Of a stretch of 64,000 nt of DNA, positions 1 through 8,645 are shown piece by piece. Under the pieces are notes generated by a model. It searched no databases. It was not told the origin of the DNA and was given only the letters and a program-made list of their open reading frames with translations. The DNA comes from Gemmataceae bacterium (GTDB lineage Bacteria > Planctomycetota > Planctomycetia > Gemmatales > Gemmataceae): positions 1 to 64,000 of the forward strand of contig JANWVV010000021.1 of NCBI GenBank assembly GCA_025055795.1. Reading direction: 5' to 3'. How positions within the stretch are numbered: the first letter of the stretch is position 1; each line of letters opens with the position of its first letter. Made by a program: the position numbers and the translations under genes.

Positions 1-356
1 TGCCCGCATCGTCATCAATTGCCGTCACATTGAAATTAGCGTCCTACACAACCTACAAGCGTTCGTCCAGACTGCCGTCCCCATCTGTGCCGCGACTCCG
101 CAACACTATCGCTCCGAAGTAGACCGGACTCCAGACATACTGAGCACCCACGGACTGGACTCCGTGGCTCGTTACACGCTCCTCCAACACCGGCCAGCCA
201 TCGGAGTGGTACAGATGGGTCGTAGTGCCACCAGCTGTCTCGCTCACCCGCCGATGCAGACCATCGCAGGCATACGTCTTCGCGGGTTGCCGCCGCGTCC
301 TTGACTGCTACCAGACGGTTCCAGACGTGGTCGAAAAACTCACGGCTCTTTTAACC
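1..356 (-). pseudogene. RHS-repeat protein remnant (stops and frameshift)
   Basis: The minus strand encodes recognisable RHS-core sequence split over two frames. One frame (about 356 to 285) reads WNRLVAVKDAA, the usual RHS/YD-repeat phrase. The other (about 290 to 1) reads YACDGLHRRVSE, then HLYHSDGWPVLEER, then LDERL-stop-VV-stop-DANFNVTA. The two stops are TAG codons at 53-55 and 44-46, standing where RHS proteins normally have Tyr and Gln (YVVQDAN). So there is one frameshift and two nonsense changes in about 350 bases. RHS proteins are large secreted or surface proteins, often polymorphic toxins. This copy cannot make an intact core. It runs off the window's left edge, so its 3' end is unseen. 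Nothing RHS-like remains upstream of 356, so the 5' part is lost. Confidence 0.8.
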
Positions 357-399
357 TAACGTTCGCTTCACTACCGCCGATTAGCCGATTATTTATGGG

Positions 400-870
400 C
401 TAAAGGTCATCTGCGTTTCTTCTCCGCCAGAACTGCCACCAGCGTGGTTTTTGAAGTTCGGCGAATAATTGAGTCAGTTCGGGCCAATTCTCAGGTCTAA
501 TCCATAGTGAAGCCAATTGGCCCTCAAGGACCACAGCCATGCAACCCGGTGCGAATTCAACAGCGGTGTAACCTGTGGGCTGCTCTTTTCTACCGATACA
601 CCACCAACCGGTTGTCGGGTCAAACCAACTGCTAGGAGGGACCATATCCTCGATCCCGTAGCCAACACCGGGATATAACCTTTCACTTGGATGGGCTTTC
701 AATATACCCGGCGAGTAATCCGGAACGTTAAGGGAGGCCAATTCCCACAGGCCGTATGGGTGATAGCCAGCTAGATAGACATAAATACCAGTATCAACAT
801 TGATCAGGAGCTCAATCGTGTTCGATGCAAAGGAAGCTAGATGGACAGTAGGTACATAAGACACCTTCAC
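400..870 (-). CDS. Hypothetical protein, possibly 5'-truncated
   Basis: I do not recognise this 156-residue protein. It is rich in Trp, Pro and Tyr, has no signal peptide or membrane segment, and ends in a basic tryptophan-rich tail (RWWQFWRRR). The annotated start is GTG at 870. The frame stays open upstream to 966 with sensible coding content (for example HAVEGKPIYIVKEW) but offers no ATG, GTG or TTG there. The original start may therefore have been lost, or the gene may be a fragment. It lies on the same strand as the RHS remnant, about 45 bases upstream of it. An immunity or orphan-toxin role is possible from context alone and is not supported by any motif. Confidence 0.5.
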   Translation of the reverse strand: MKVSYVPTVHLASFASNTIELLINVDTGIYVYLAGYHPYGLWELASLNVPDYSPGILKAHPSERLYPGVGYGIEDMVPPSSWFDPTTGWWCIGRKEQPTGYTAVEFAPGCMAVVLEGQLASLWIRPENWPELTQLFAELQKPRWWQFWRRRNADDL

Positions 871-966
871 ATCATAATAGAATGACCATTCCTTGACAAT
901 GTAGATAGGCTTTCCTTCTACTGCATGTGTGTGATCATCTATTACATCACCTATTCCGATATTGCT

Positions 967-2049
967 TCAAACCGCACTTTCACGGCGTTGCTCCTGTAAC
1001 ATCCATAGTGCCGCAAGAGACGAGTGAGCGACCGTGTTTGTCTGCGGATCAGTGATTAGTTCGTAGATTCCTTTCCTTTAAACCCGATGGAATGCCGAGG
1101 GCCAGCATAAAGTTTGGCGGGTCGTGGCCGGGGTGGGGCAGTAGGGTGGGGGGATGAGCATGGGAAAGGGGGCCCAACCTGCTTTCTAGGGGAAATGCTG
1201 CAGCTTGCGGGGTTGGGGGGTGAGGGGGCGTCGTGGTGGTCAGGGCCACCGTGTGGGTCGCCTTTGGGCCAGCCCTCTGGCAGAGGTGGTCGTAAGCGGT
1301 GCAGAGTCGCCGCGGTAGCTGGGGTTGGGGCATAGCAGGAATTTGACGCCTCGGTGCTGGTGTCGTTGTGTCAGCGGGGGATGGGGGCCGTCGATGACAG
1401 GTGGAATGGCGGAGCAATGCCCTGTTGCTCAGTGTTAGCCGCGTTGTTGTTCGGTTTGGGTGGGATAGAGGGAGGGTGAGGGGGTGGTGCAGACAGGTCG
1501 AGGGGATTGTGCAGACGGTGTTGCCGACACGTATTTACGTGTTAGTGCTTGGGAGGAAGTGTTTACGTCTTGAGAAGGAGATTTGCAGGCATGCAAAGGC
1601 CTTCTTGCAGCGAGCCGCTCAGACAATTGTAGTGTCGGAAAATCCGACAGTCAACAGTAGCTGTGCCTCTTGGTTGAGAGGTTTTGTCGAGGTGTCGATG
1701 TATGTGATATTGGTACTTTCATGTCCCGGCGTCCTATGCCGGTGTCGCTGGTGGATGTGGGGGCCGGGCGTCGCGGCGGGATACGGGGACTTTCCACGTT
1801 TTTCGCGTAGTCCTAATATTGGAAGTTGCACTGGAGCAAGTGTGAGGCTAGCTAGCGAAGTGCCGGGTCCGTTCGAGCAGGTCGGCTTGGAGGTGGTTCG
1901 GGATATGGGGCCACAGTTGGGCGAATTCGACCAGTAGCAACTCGGTCAGGTAATAGTACTAAGGCGGCGCCGACTGCCCCGACTTCAGTGCCCGAGATTG
2001 TGCATCGATTGTCCTAGAAGAAGGCGATTTTCCAGGGAAATTTGCGGAC
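967..2049. other. Gene-free, G-rich accessory region
   Basis: No convincing gene is visible in about 1.1 kb. The plus strand is strongly G-rich from about 1100 to 1490, with many runs of three to six Gs. Open frames here (for example 1049-1417 minus and 1401-1937 plus) have low-complexity Pro/Thr/His or Gly/Arg/Trp/Cys compositions expected from biased DNA and carry no family motif. A short minus-strand frame at 1848-1958 (reads VEFAQLWPHIPNHL) looks more like protein and may be the tail of a lost gene. The stretch joins the RHS remnant to the polysaccharide export operon. Confidence 0.5.
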
Positions 2050-3201
2050 TTAAGGGTCCCTGGAGACCCGGTGATAGACGGACCAGACCACAGCGGCCGC
2101 TCGGTCCCAACGGTAACGCGCAGCATAAGCGGGACCGCGCTGGCGGTATTGGTCCAGCCAATGGGGGTCCTCGATCGTTCGGCGGAGTGCTTGGCGCCAA
2201 GCGTCAAAATCGTGGGGATCAAGGCAAATGGCATTGCCCCCGGCCACTTCACGGACCGCGGCCGCTGTGGACACAACCGCCGCTCCGCCACAGGCCATCA
2301 TCTCCACGGGCGGCAGTCCGAACCCCTCGTAGTGGGACGGATAGAATAACGCAAGGGCGCCGCTGTACAAAGCCGGAAGATCGGCATCTGGAACGTAGCC
2401 CAGGTAGCGAATACCGTTGTGCCGACCGGTTGTTTCCCAAAAATGCCTCTCGGGGTCGGATTTCCATCCCCAGGAACCAGCTAGCACCAGCGGACAGTCC
2501 TGGCGTAAGCTGGCCGGCAGATCGCAATATGCCCGCATCAGCAGCAGGAGATTCTTGCGGGGCTCGATCGTGCCCACACACAGTAGATAGCGGGCGGGCA
2601 ACTGCCAGCGGTTGCGGACCTGGGCTAGATCGGCGGAGCCGACTGGTCGGAATTGCTCGGCCACACCGCAATGCACTGTGGTGACTCGATTGGGGGACAA
2701 TCCCAAGTGCAAGAGGGCTTCCTGGCGGACCGCCTCCGAATCGACCAGCAGATGAGCGGCCCGGGCCACCCCACGGGCAAAGGCCTGCTCGTGCCGACGG
2801 ACCCGCTCCGGGGGATGCCACTGCGGATGCAACAATACGGACAGATCGTGCACCGTTACTATCGTTGGCAAAGGCACAGCAAAGGGGACCAGATTTGGCT
2901 CATGATACAGGTCAAAATGATCCCAGCGTGCCAGCAAATGGAAATGAGCGATGTAGGCAGAGCGCAACACTGGCATCAGCAACCGGCTCCATGGGCGAGC
3001 CGAGTGGCGACCGACTGATGCCGCGTAGGTTGAGATACCCGTCTGCGAGCGGTTGCGTAGCCGATGCCAGAATTGTCCCGGGTAGGGCCAGATTTCGTCC
3101 TGTGTCGCACAACGCACCAGAGCCTGGTACAATTGCCAGGCGGTATGTCCGACACCGGTACGTCGGCGTAACGCGGCAGCGGCATTAAACAAAACCCGCA
3201 T
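2050..3201 (-). CDS. Glycosyltransferase family 4 (GT4, GT-B fold)
   Basis: This 383-residue cytoplasmic enzyme is a retaining nucleotide-sugar glycosyltransferase of the GT4 (WcaI/mannosyltransferase-like) type. The N-terminal half starts MRVLFNAAAALRRRTGVG and carries the acceptor-side Rossmann domain. The C-terminal half has CVGTIEPRKN (start of the donor-binding domain), LGYVPDADLPALYSGA and YPSHYEGFGLPPVEMMACG, which is the family's E-x7-E donor motif. Donor and acceptor sugars cannot be read from sequence. It lies 77 bases downstream of the Wzt-like ATPase on the same strand. A role in making the polysaccharide exported by that transporter is the natural inference. The start is ATG at 3201, with a weak ribosome binding site. 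Confidence 0.9.
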   Translation of the reverse strand: MRVLFNAAAALRRRTGVGHTAWQLYQALVRCATQDEIWPYPGQFWHRLRNRSQTGISTYAASVGRHSARPWSRLLMPVLRSAYIAHFHLLARWDHFDLYHEPNLVPFAVPLPTIVTVHDLSVLLHPQWHPPERVRRHEQAFARGVARAAHLLVDSEAVRQEALLHLGLSPNRVTTVHCGVAEQFRPVGSADLAQVRNRWQLPARYLLCVGTIEPRKNLLLLMRAYCDLPASLRQDCPLVLAGSWGWKSDPERHFWETTGRHNGIRYLGYVPDADLPALYSGALALFYPSHYEGFGLPPVEMMACGGAAVVSTAAAVREVAGGNAICLDPHDFDAWRQALRRTIEDPHWLDQYRQRGPAYAARYRWDRAAAVVWSVYHRVSRDP

Positions 3202-3278
3202 AGACTTACGCTTTATCCAGCGCGTTTATAAGGACGTTTCCAACGAGCAACATCAGCAATATTCAAGGAGCGAGCAGG

Positions 3279-4046
3279 CTAAGCGGCCTGGACAGCGTGT
3301 TTCGTACGCTCTGCCATGGCCTGAACGTAGGCAGTTACAACCGGGTCACTTGGTCCTTCCATAACTACTTCGCCACGGCGTAACCAAATCACACGGTTGC
3401 ACGTTTCCCGGATAGTGTTCAGATCGTGCGAAACAAGGACCATCAAGCGGGACGAGGACATCAATTCTCGCATACGGGCACGGGCCTTTTGCTGAAAGGC
3501 CAGATCGCCTACGGCCAGCACCTCATCAATCAAAAGGATTTCCGGCTCCGTCGCGGTCGCGATCGAAAAGGCCAGTCGCATGCGCATGCCGGCTGAGTAG
3601 TTGCGCACGGGTAGTGACAGAAATTCGCCCAGCTCGGAAAAGGCGGCAATAGCATCAATTTTGCTCCGTAATGTCGCTGGCGTTTCTCCTTGCAAGTACG
3701 CACGATAGACAATGTTTTCCCAGCCACTGGCGTCCGGCTCGAATCCTAAAGTGATGTCAAACAATGAACAGACGCGTCCGTGAACCGTACACCGGCCCTG
3801 GGTCGGTGGATATATCCCGGCCAACATTTTCAGCAACGTAGATTTGCCCGCACCGTTGTGACCGATAACACCGATCCGATCTCCCTCTGTCGCCGTCAAA
3901 TTAATGTTGGACAAAGCACGAATCCTGACCTGCGGATTGATCGACCGACGAAATAAGCCCCGGACCACGTATTCTTTGAAACTTACTTTTTGATACTTAT
4001 GTACAATAAACTCTACTGACGCATTATCGACTTGTATCCGTGGCAT
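3279..4046 (-). CDS. wzt: Polysaccharide ABC exporter ATP-binding protein (Wzt/TagH-like)
   Basis: This is the ATPase of an O-antigen/teichoic-acid-type ABC exporter, 255 residues. Walker A is GHNGAGKST, the ABC signature region is YSAGMRMRLAFSIAT (a degenerate LSGGQ, normal for this subfamily), and Walker B is ILLIDEVLAVGD, followed by the H-loop in VSHDL. N-terminal FKEYVVRGLFRR resembles the gate helix region of Wzt/TagH. The length covers only the nucleotide-binding domain. The C-terminal carbohydrate-binding domain of E. coli O9a-type Wzt is absent, so export should not depend on a cap-recognition domain in this subunit. AGAGG precedes the ATG. The permease gene lies 132 bases upstream and the glycosyltransferase downstream. 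Confidence 0.9.
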   Translation of the reverse strand: MPRIQVDNASVEFIVHKYQKVSFKEYVVRGLFRRSINPQVRIRALSNINLTATEGDRIGVIGHNGAGKSTLLKMLAGIYPPTQGRCTVHGRVCSLFDITLGFEPDASGWENIVYRAYLQGETPATLRSKIDAIAAFSELGEFLSLPVRNYSAGMRMRLAFSIATATEPEILLIDEVLAVGDLAFQQKARARMRELMSSSRLMVLVSHDLNTIRETCNRVIWLRRGEVVMEGPSDPVVTAYVQAMAERTKHAVQAA

Positions 4047-4178
4047 AACCTCTAATCCTTACTTGCTTACTCATTGTGTTATAGAAATCTTAATTTCTGA
4101 AAATCATTTTCAATTTGATACAATATATTTCATCCGTTATATCACAGTCCTTCACTGTCCAGTATGCGTCATCGCTTA

Positions 4179-4982
4179 CTACAAGTGGAAGATGAGGCGT
4201 TTGTGCAACCAGGCAATAACTCCCAGGGCTAATCCGGTCACCAATAGGGAGAATGCTGCGGCGTGAATGTACATTTCGAGGGGAACTAGTTCTCCAGTGA
4301 GTAGTGGATGCCGCACCATTTCAAGCATCCAGTACACGGGGTTGGCATCGACTAACCAGCCGAGGTCCTTTTCGTCCAATATTCGGCGGCTGTACATGAT
4401 CGGTGTCAGAAAAAAAAGGAACTGAGAACCCACTTCCAGAAGATGGACGGTATCATGAAAATAAACATTAATGTAAGCAGCGATCGTGGCGATGGCCCAG
4501 GCACTTACAAATATGATTAGCAGAGCAGGTACCAGTAAGATCAGACGCAAGGCAACATGGATTTCCTGTTTAAAAATGGCTACCATAACAAAGACTATGC
4601 TCAGTGCTATCAGTGCATGGATCGCTTGGCCCAGGACAGTGCGAAGGGTATAGATGGTATACGGTAAAGGGCTTTGACGAATGTACGCCTCATTAGCTTG
4701 AAAGGTCCGGCAACCTTGTAGGGCCGAATCACGGAGAAACCCCCACACCGCGAGGCTGGCTAGCACCGAGGCAGCATAATGCGTCGGATCGCCCCCGCCC
4801 AGTAGATTGCTGAAGACTACCGTAAAAACAGCCGTCATTGCTAGCGGATGCAATAACGACCATCCCAGACCAAGTACTGAACGCCGATAACGTTGCCGTA
4901 GGTCCAGTTTCACTAATGCCAGGAGAAAGTAGCGGTAGCGCCACACTGCCGCTATGTGTTGGAGCATATGCAATCTCGCCAT
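4179..4982 (-). CDS. wzm: Polysaccharide ABC exporter permease (Wzm/TagG-like)
   Basis: This 267-residue inner-membrane protein is an ABC-2 type permease. It has a basic N-terminus with LDLRQRYRRSVLGLGWSLLHPL (the conserved amphipathic entry of Wzm/TagG/KpsM), then about six hydrophobic segments. FLTPIMYSRRIL and ANPVYWMLEMVRHPLL near the C-terminal third are typical of the family. It pairs with the ATPase immediately downstream to move undecaprenyl-linked polysaccharide across the inner membrane. It is first in the minus-strand order permease, ATPase, glycosyltransferase. The 132 bases before the ATPase gene are AT-rich and hold no gene. The start is ATG at 4982. Confidence 0.9.
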   Translation of the reverse strand: MARLHMLQHIAAVWRYRYFLLALVKLDLRQRYRRSVLGLGWSLLHPLAMTAVFTVVFSNLLGGGDPTHYAASVLASLAVWGFLRDSALQGCRTFQANEAYIRQSPLPYTIYTLRTVLGQAIHALIALSIVFVMVAIFKQEIHVALRLILLVPALLIIFVSAWAIATIAAYINVYFHDTVHLLEVGSQFLFFLTPIMYSRRILDEKDLGWLVDANPVYWMLEMVRHPLLTGELVPLEMYIHAAAFSLLVTGLALGVIAWLHKRLIFHL

Positions 4983-5281
4983 CTCTCGGTAAGCCGCGTC
5001 GACATCAGGGTTGACACGTTACCTGAGGGAATAGCCTTCTGCCAAGGTCAGTTTTTGCACAGCGGCAGTATACCAAAGTGGCGCAGCAGATTGCCCCTCC
5101 CGTACCAACTTTTGATTTAGTAGCACAACCAAGGCCAGGTGCTCGCAAAAATCCATTCGCGATTGGACGACTAGTCCCAGACAACGCTATAGATGGAATG
5201 CCTGCATCTCGTTGCAGGCAATGGCCACCATGTTCTGGCCCAGATGCTTCACCACATTACACATCTCGAAGGGAGGTCTGT

Positions 5282-5758
5282 ATGATGCGTGCGTGCCTTA
5301 CAATCGCCTTTGGAATGCTGGCCTGTGGTCTGACTGTAACCCAGACACTAGCCGAGGACAAGCCGGCCACCGTTGCCGACATTGTCGCCAGCTCCAAGGA
5401 CCACACCATTTTGCTGACGGCGGTCAAAGAGGCGGGCCTGGTTGACACCCTCAAGGGCAAGGGCCCCTTCACTGTGTTCGCACCGACCGATGCGGCTTTC
5501 AAGGCCCTCGGCGACGACACCATCAAAAAGGTGCTGGAAGACAAAGACCTGCTCAAGAAGATCCTGCTGGCTCACGTGATTGTCGGCAAAGAGGCCAAGG
5601 CCGCCGACGTTCTCAAACTCAACGGCCAGGAAGTCAATGGCTTTAAAATCGACACCACCGACGGCGTTAAAATCGGTGAGGCCAAAGTCATCAAGGCCGA
5701 CCTGTGCGCCGGCAATGGTGTAGTCCATGTCATCGATAAAGTACTGCTCCCCAAGTAA
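5282..5758 (+). CDS. Secreted fasciclin (FAS1) domain protein
   Basis: The protein is 158 residues: a signal peptide (hydrophobic AFGMLACGLTVTQ, likely cleavage after TLA) and one FAS1 domain. The domain shows VADIVASSKDHTILLTAVK, the H1 motif FTVFAPTDAAF, and the H2-like region NGVVHVIDKVLLP. FAS1 domains mediate adhesion at the cell surface or in the periplasm. The start was chosen at ATG 5282 because GGGAGG lies five bases before it (5271-5276). The open frame continues upstream to 5078 but that part is not protein-like. A second ATG follows directly. It is a single gene, closed by a terminator at 5807-5850. Confidence 0.92.
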   Translation: MMRACLTIAFGMLACGLTVTQTLAEDKPATVADIVASSKDHTILLTAVKEAGLVDTLKGKGPFTVFAPTDAAFKALGDDTIKKVLEDKDLLKKILLAHVIVGKEAKAADVLKLNGQEVNGFKIDTTDGVKIGEAKVIKADLCAGNGVVHVIDKVLLPK

Positions 5759-5806
5759 ACCCTTCTCACGCACCACCTTCAGTTAACACCCACAGCAACT
5801 AACCAT

Positions 5807-5850
5807 GCCACTTTAGCCAAACGGCTAGAGTGGCTCATTTTGTTTTTTGC
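5807..5850 (+). terminator. Rho-independent terminator after the fasciclin gene
   Basis: The arms GCCACTTTAGCC (5807-5818) and GGCTAGAGTGGC (5823-5834) pair over 12 positions with one mismatch around a four-base loop. A T-rich tail follows (5838-5848). It lies about 50 bases after the fasciclin stop codon and before the next gene. Confidence 0.75.
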
Positions 5851-5926
5851 TCTCCCCCCTGCACTGGGATAGGCTGGTAGTGAATACAGTAATATCCAGA
5901 ATCGTTTTACACCGGTCAAACCAGTC

Positions 5927-7117
5927 ATGAAACCGAAACGAGTCGCAGCCATCGTGACCGAGTACCGACGCTGGTCCCACGCTGACGTTATTTTGCGTAA
6001 CTTGTTGGACGGCTATCCCTGCGGCGGTCGGCCCGGTCTGGAACTTGTGGCCCTGTACACCGATCAAGTACCCAAAAACGATATGAGCCGTGATTTAGCA
6101 CGCAAGCACGGCTTCCGCCTCTGTGAAACCATTGCCGATGCCCTCACCCTTGGTAGCGGCAGGCTGGCGGTCGACGGCGTCCTCTCCATCGCAGAGCATG
6201 GCCAGTATCCACAAAACGACAAGGGGCAGATTTTGTATCCACGGCGACGATTTTTCAGCGAAATTTGCGCGGTTTTTAGCAAAACGGGTCTTAGTGTACC
6301 GGTGTTCAACGACAAGCATCTTGCCGCTAGCTGGGACGATGCCTGGTGGATGTACACACAAGCCCGCAAGCTGATGATCCCTTTGCTGGCCGGATCCTCC
6401 ATCCCAGTAACGTGGCGTAAGCCGGACCTAGTGTTGCCACGGGGTTGCGAGCTGCTCGGAGCGGTCCAGGTGGGCTACGGCCCGCTGGAGGGTTATGGCT
6501 TCCACGCCCTGGAAGGGCTGCAGTGCATGGTGGAACGTCGTAAGCTCCCAGACAACGACCGGCAGGGGGTATTGGCTGTCACCTGCCACACAGGAAAGGC
6601 CATGTGGGAACGTTTCGATCAGTTTCCCTGGGCGCGACGCCTATGGGAAGCCATCCGTCCCCTCATTGGCTACCACGCGGGGGGCGACGTACGCCCTGCA
6701 AGCGCTAAGGCACCTGATGCCGCCATTTTTGAAATCGAATACATCGACGGCCTGCGTGCGTTCGTCCTGATGCCCAATGGCTGGTTGTACGAAAGCGAGG
6801 GCGGTTCCTTCTACTTTGCGGCTTTACGCCGCGAAGCCAAAGAACCGGACGTCTGTCAGTTCTACCTGCAGCAGCCCGACCCGTTTGCTCACTTTGCCGA
6901 GCTCACAAAGGCCATCGACCACCTGATTCAGACAGGCCACGCTCCCTATCCGGTAGAGCGAACCTTGTTGACCACCGGCATCCTGGATGCCGCCATGACT
7001 AGTCGGGCGGAAAAGGGACGCCGTCTGCTCACTGCCCACTTACGCGACATTCGGTATTGCCCCAGTGAGTGGAAACATGCTCAAGGTCCGATCCCGCCCC
7101 CCATAAAAAGACCTTAA
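5927..7117 (+). CDS. Gfo/Idh/MocA-like protein of unknown function
   Basis: This 396-residue protein starts KRVAAIVTEYRRWSHADVI and continues LVALYTDQ, then DMSRDLARKHGF and LAVDGVLSIAEHGQYP. That arrangement recalls the Rossmann half of Gfo/Idh/MocA-type oxidoreductases, although the classic GxGxxG is not present at the N-terminus. The middle has VPVFNDKHLAASWDDA and LLAGSSIPVTWRKP. No signal peptide or membrane segment is seen. I cannot name a substrate. Relatives known to me in planctomycetes are annotated only as hypothetical or oxidoreductase-like, often linked to sugar metabolism. The start is ATG at 5927, 77 bases after the upstream terminator. The next gene begins 134 bases downstream. 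Confidence 0.65.
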   Translation: MKPKRVAAIVTEYRRWSHADVILRNLLDGYPCGGRPGLELVALYTDQVPKNDMSRDLARKHGFRLCETIADALTLGSGRLAVDGVLSIAEHGQYPQNDKGQILYPRRRFFSEICAVFSKTGLSVPVFNDKHLAASWDDAWWMYTQARKLMIPLLAGSSIPVTWRKPDLVLPRGCELLGAVQVGYGPLEGYGFHALEGLQCMVERRKLPDNDRQGVLAVTCHTGKAMWERFDQFPWARRLWEAIRPLIGYHAGGDVRPASAKAPDAAIFEIEYIDGLRAFVLMPNGWLYESEGGSFYFAALRREAKEPDVCQFYLQQPDPFAHFAELTKAIDHLIQTGHAPYPVERTLLTTGILDAAMTSRAEKGRRLLTAHLRDIRYCPSEWKHAQGPIPPPIKRP

Positions 7118-7251
7118 TGCTACCGCTTGCAACAGCCGTTGCTGGGGACATCCCAGGTGCTAGTCAAGCGGGGACCGTCCCCTTCCGCGGCCATGGACAC
7201 GCAAGTGACACCAAGCTGCAATCAGCTTCAATCCCAGCGGAGAAGGACAAA

Positions 7252-8436
7252 ATGCACTCCCTCCAGTCACAAACGCTGCTCCAAGGCTTTCTGGATGCCG
7301 ATCTATTGCCGGGTTTACTAACCGCCTGCCTGGTCCTGATAGTTGTCAACTCAGCTCAGGCTTCTCTACCTCCCATACCGGAAGATACACGTTTTGTCAT
7401 CGGTACCGCTCAGGCCATCCATCCGCTACCGTTCGACGAATTTTATCGGCGGCTCGGCATACTACTGAACATGCGTGATGAGCGGCTGCGCGACGGGCAG
7501 CCAAACCCGGATCGGCTAGCGGTTCTCAAGCGTGTCCAGCGGCGTGGGCGTCAGACACCGATGAGCGGACGTGAAGCCGCGGCCTGGGCCGTCGATTGGC
7601 TACGCCTGGGGCAGTTGGACACAGCTATCGAACTGCTTGCTCCCCGCTTGCGTGATCCCCGACCCGACTACTTCGTCCCTGTGGTACTCGGCCATCTTTA
7701 TGCCGAGCGGGGCGACTGGCGAACCGCACTGCGATATCATCTGGAAGGTGTGCTGGACGCCCCGTTTCCCGACCAGATCCCAGGCTTGTCTCCTATCCAA
7801 CGGGATTGGTGGGAAAAGCTGGACCGCGAATACGTACCTCACTACTACCGCCTACGGCAACAAGAAGCGGAGATGCGCTTGGGCAAAAGCCCCGCGGAAC
7901 TCGCCCGCCTGCTGGAGGAAGAGGACGTCCTCCCCTTGTTTCCGCTGCCCAGCCGGGAGCGACCTCAGCCGTCGCCGGTCCGCTTCGTTAACGAACAGGG
8001 CGAGTATCAGCCCGGCCATCTGGCCCAAGCCGAGCGTGCCAAACTGCCCCCAGATGCCTTGGCCATTGTTCAACAATTACTGTTTTGGCATCCGAGTGAC
8101 ACTCGCCTGCTCTGGTTATTAGGGGAACTATACGCTGCCCAAGGTGAACTCGATGCTGCTTTCCAGATTTTCGACACCTGTACCTGGGGGCGACAGTACG
8201 GCAATCGCCGACGCTTGATGGAGCATCGACATGTCATCGACTTGCTCCGGCAACAGCGTCCCACCAGCACAGCCCCAGAAGAACCGGTTCTGACCGGCGA
8301 GGCGTCTGCCACCACGCCCCCGGCCGAACAACCGGATGCTTCCCCTATCAGTATGCGCACGGTGGCCATCTACTTCAGTCTGGTCGGCCTGATCGCCCTG
8401 CTAGCCCTATACCGGACCTTGAAACGGCACCGTTAG
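7252..8436 (+). CDS. TPR-like protein with signal peptide and C-terminal membrane anchor
   Basis: The predicted product is 394 residues. It has an N-terminal hydrophobic segment (LLTACLVLIVVNSAQA, signal peptide or anchor), a helical region with paired repeat-like stretches such as AAAWAVDWLRLGQLDTAIELLAPRL and VVLGHLYAERGDWRTALRYHLEG, and a later pair at LLWLLGELYAAQGELDAAFQIF. It ends in one transmembrane helix (VAIYFSLVGLIALLALY) and a short basic tail. The repeats resemble tetratricopeptide motifs, which bind partner proteins. The start at ATG 7252 is supported by GGAGAAGG at 7239-7246 and by the signal sequence. The frame remains open further upstream but overlaps the preceding gene. The specific function is unknown. 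Confidence 0.7.
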   Translation: MHSLQSQTLLQGFLDADLLPGLLTACLVLIVVNSAQASLPPIPEDTRFVIGTAQAIHPLPFDEFYRRLGILLNMRDERLRDGQPNPDRLAVLKRVQRRGRQTPMSGREAAAWAVDWLRLGQLDTAIELLAPRLRDPRPDYFVPVVLGHLYAERGDWRTALRYHLEGVLDAPFPDQIPGLSPIQRDWWEKLDREYVPHYYRLRQQEAEMRLGKSPAELARLLEEEDVLPLFPLPSRERPQPSPVRFVNEQGEYQPGHLAQAERAKLPPDALAIVQQLLFWHPSDTRLLWLLGELYAAQGELDAAFQIFDTCTWGRQYGNRRRLMEHRHVIDLLRQQRPTSTAPEEPVLTGEASATTPPAEQPDASPISMRTVAIYFSLVGLIALLALYRTLKRHR

Positions 8437-8645
8437 TGCCCCCAAAACTTTCTGATATAAACCCGAACGCCCCAAAAACCATGCAAGCACTTGCCGGCTG
8501 TTCCTGCACCGAAATCAACGGCTACCGTAGGTGTGCTTCAGACACAGCCCCCGCCATAGCTGGATCTGACACCTTAACCGACTTCGCCACCTAGCGAGTG
8601 GCAGAGAGACTTCAGGACACTATTGTGGGACCTGTCCGACGTACA

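Noticed and set aside
1049-1417. Minus-strand 122-codon open frame, rich in Pro, Thr and His
   Set aside because: It is the complement of a G-rich strand. The low-complexity composition and lack of a ribosome binding site or family motif point to non-coding DNA.
1401-1937. Plus-strand 178-codon open frame
   Set aside because: The composition is Trp/Arg/Gly/Cys-rich as expected from biased DNA. It has no recognisable domain and no convincing start, and a more protein-like minus frame overlaps it.
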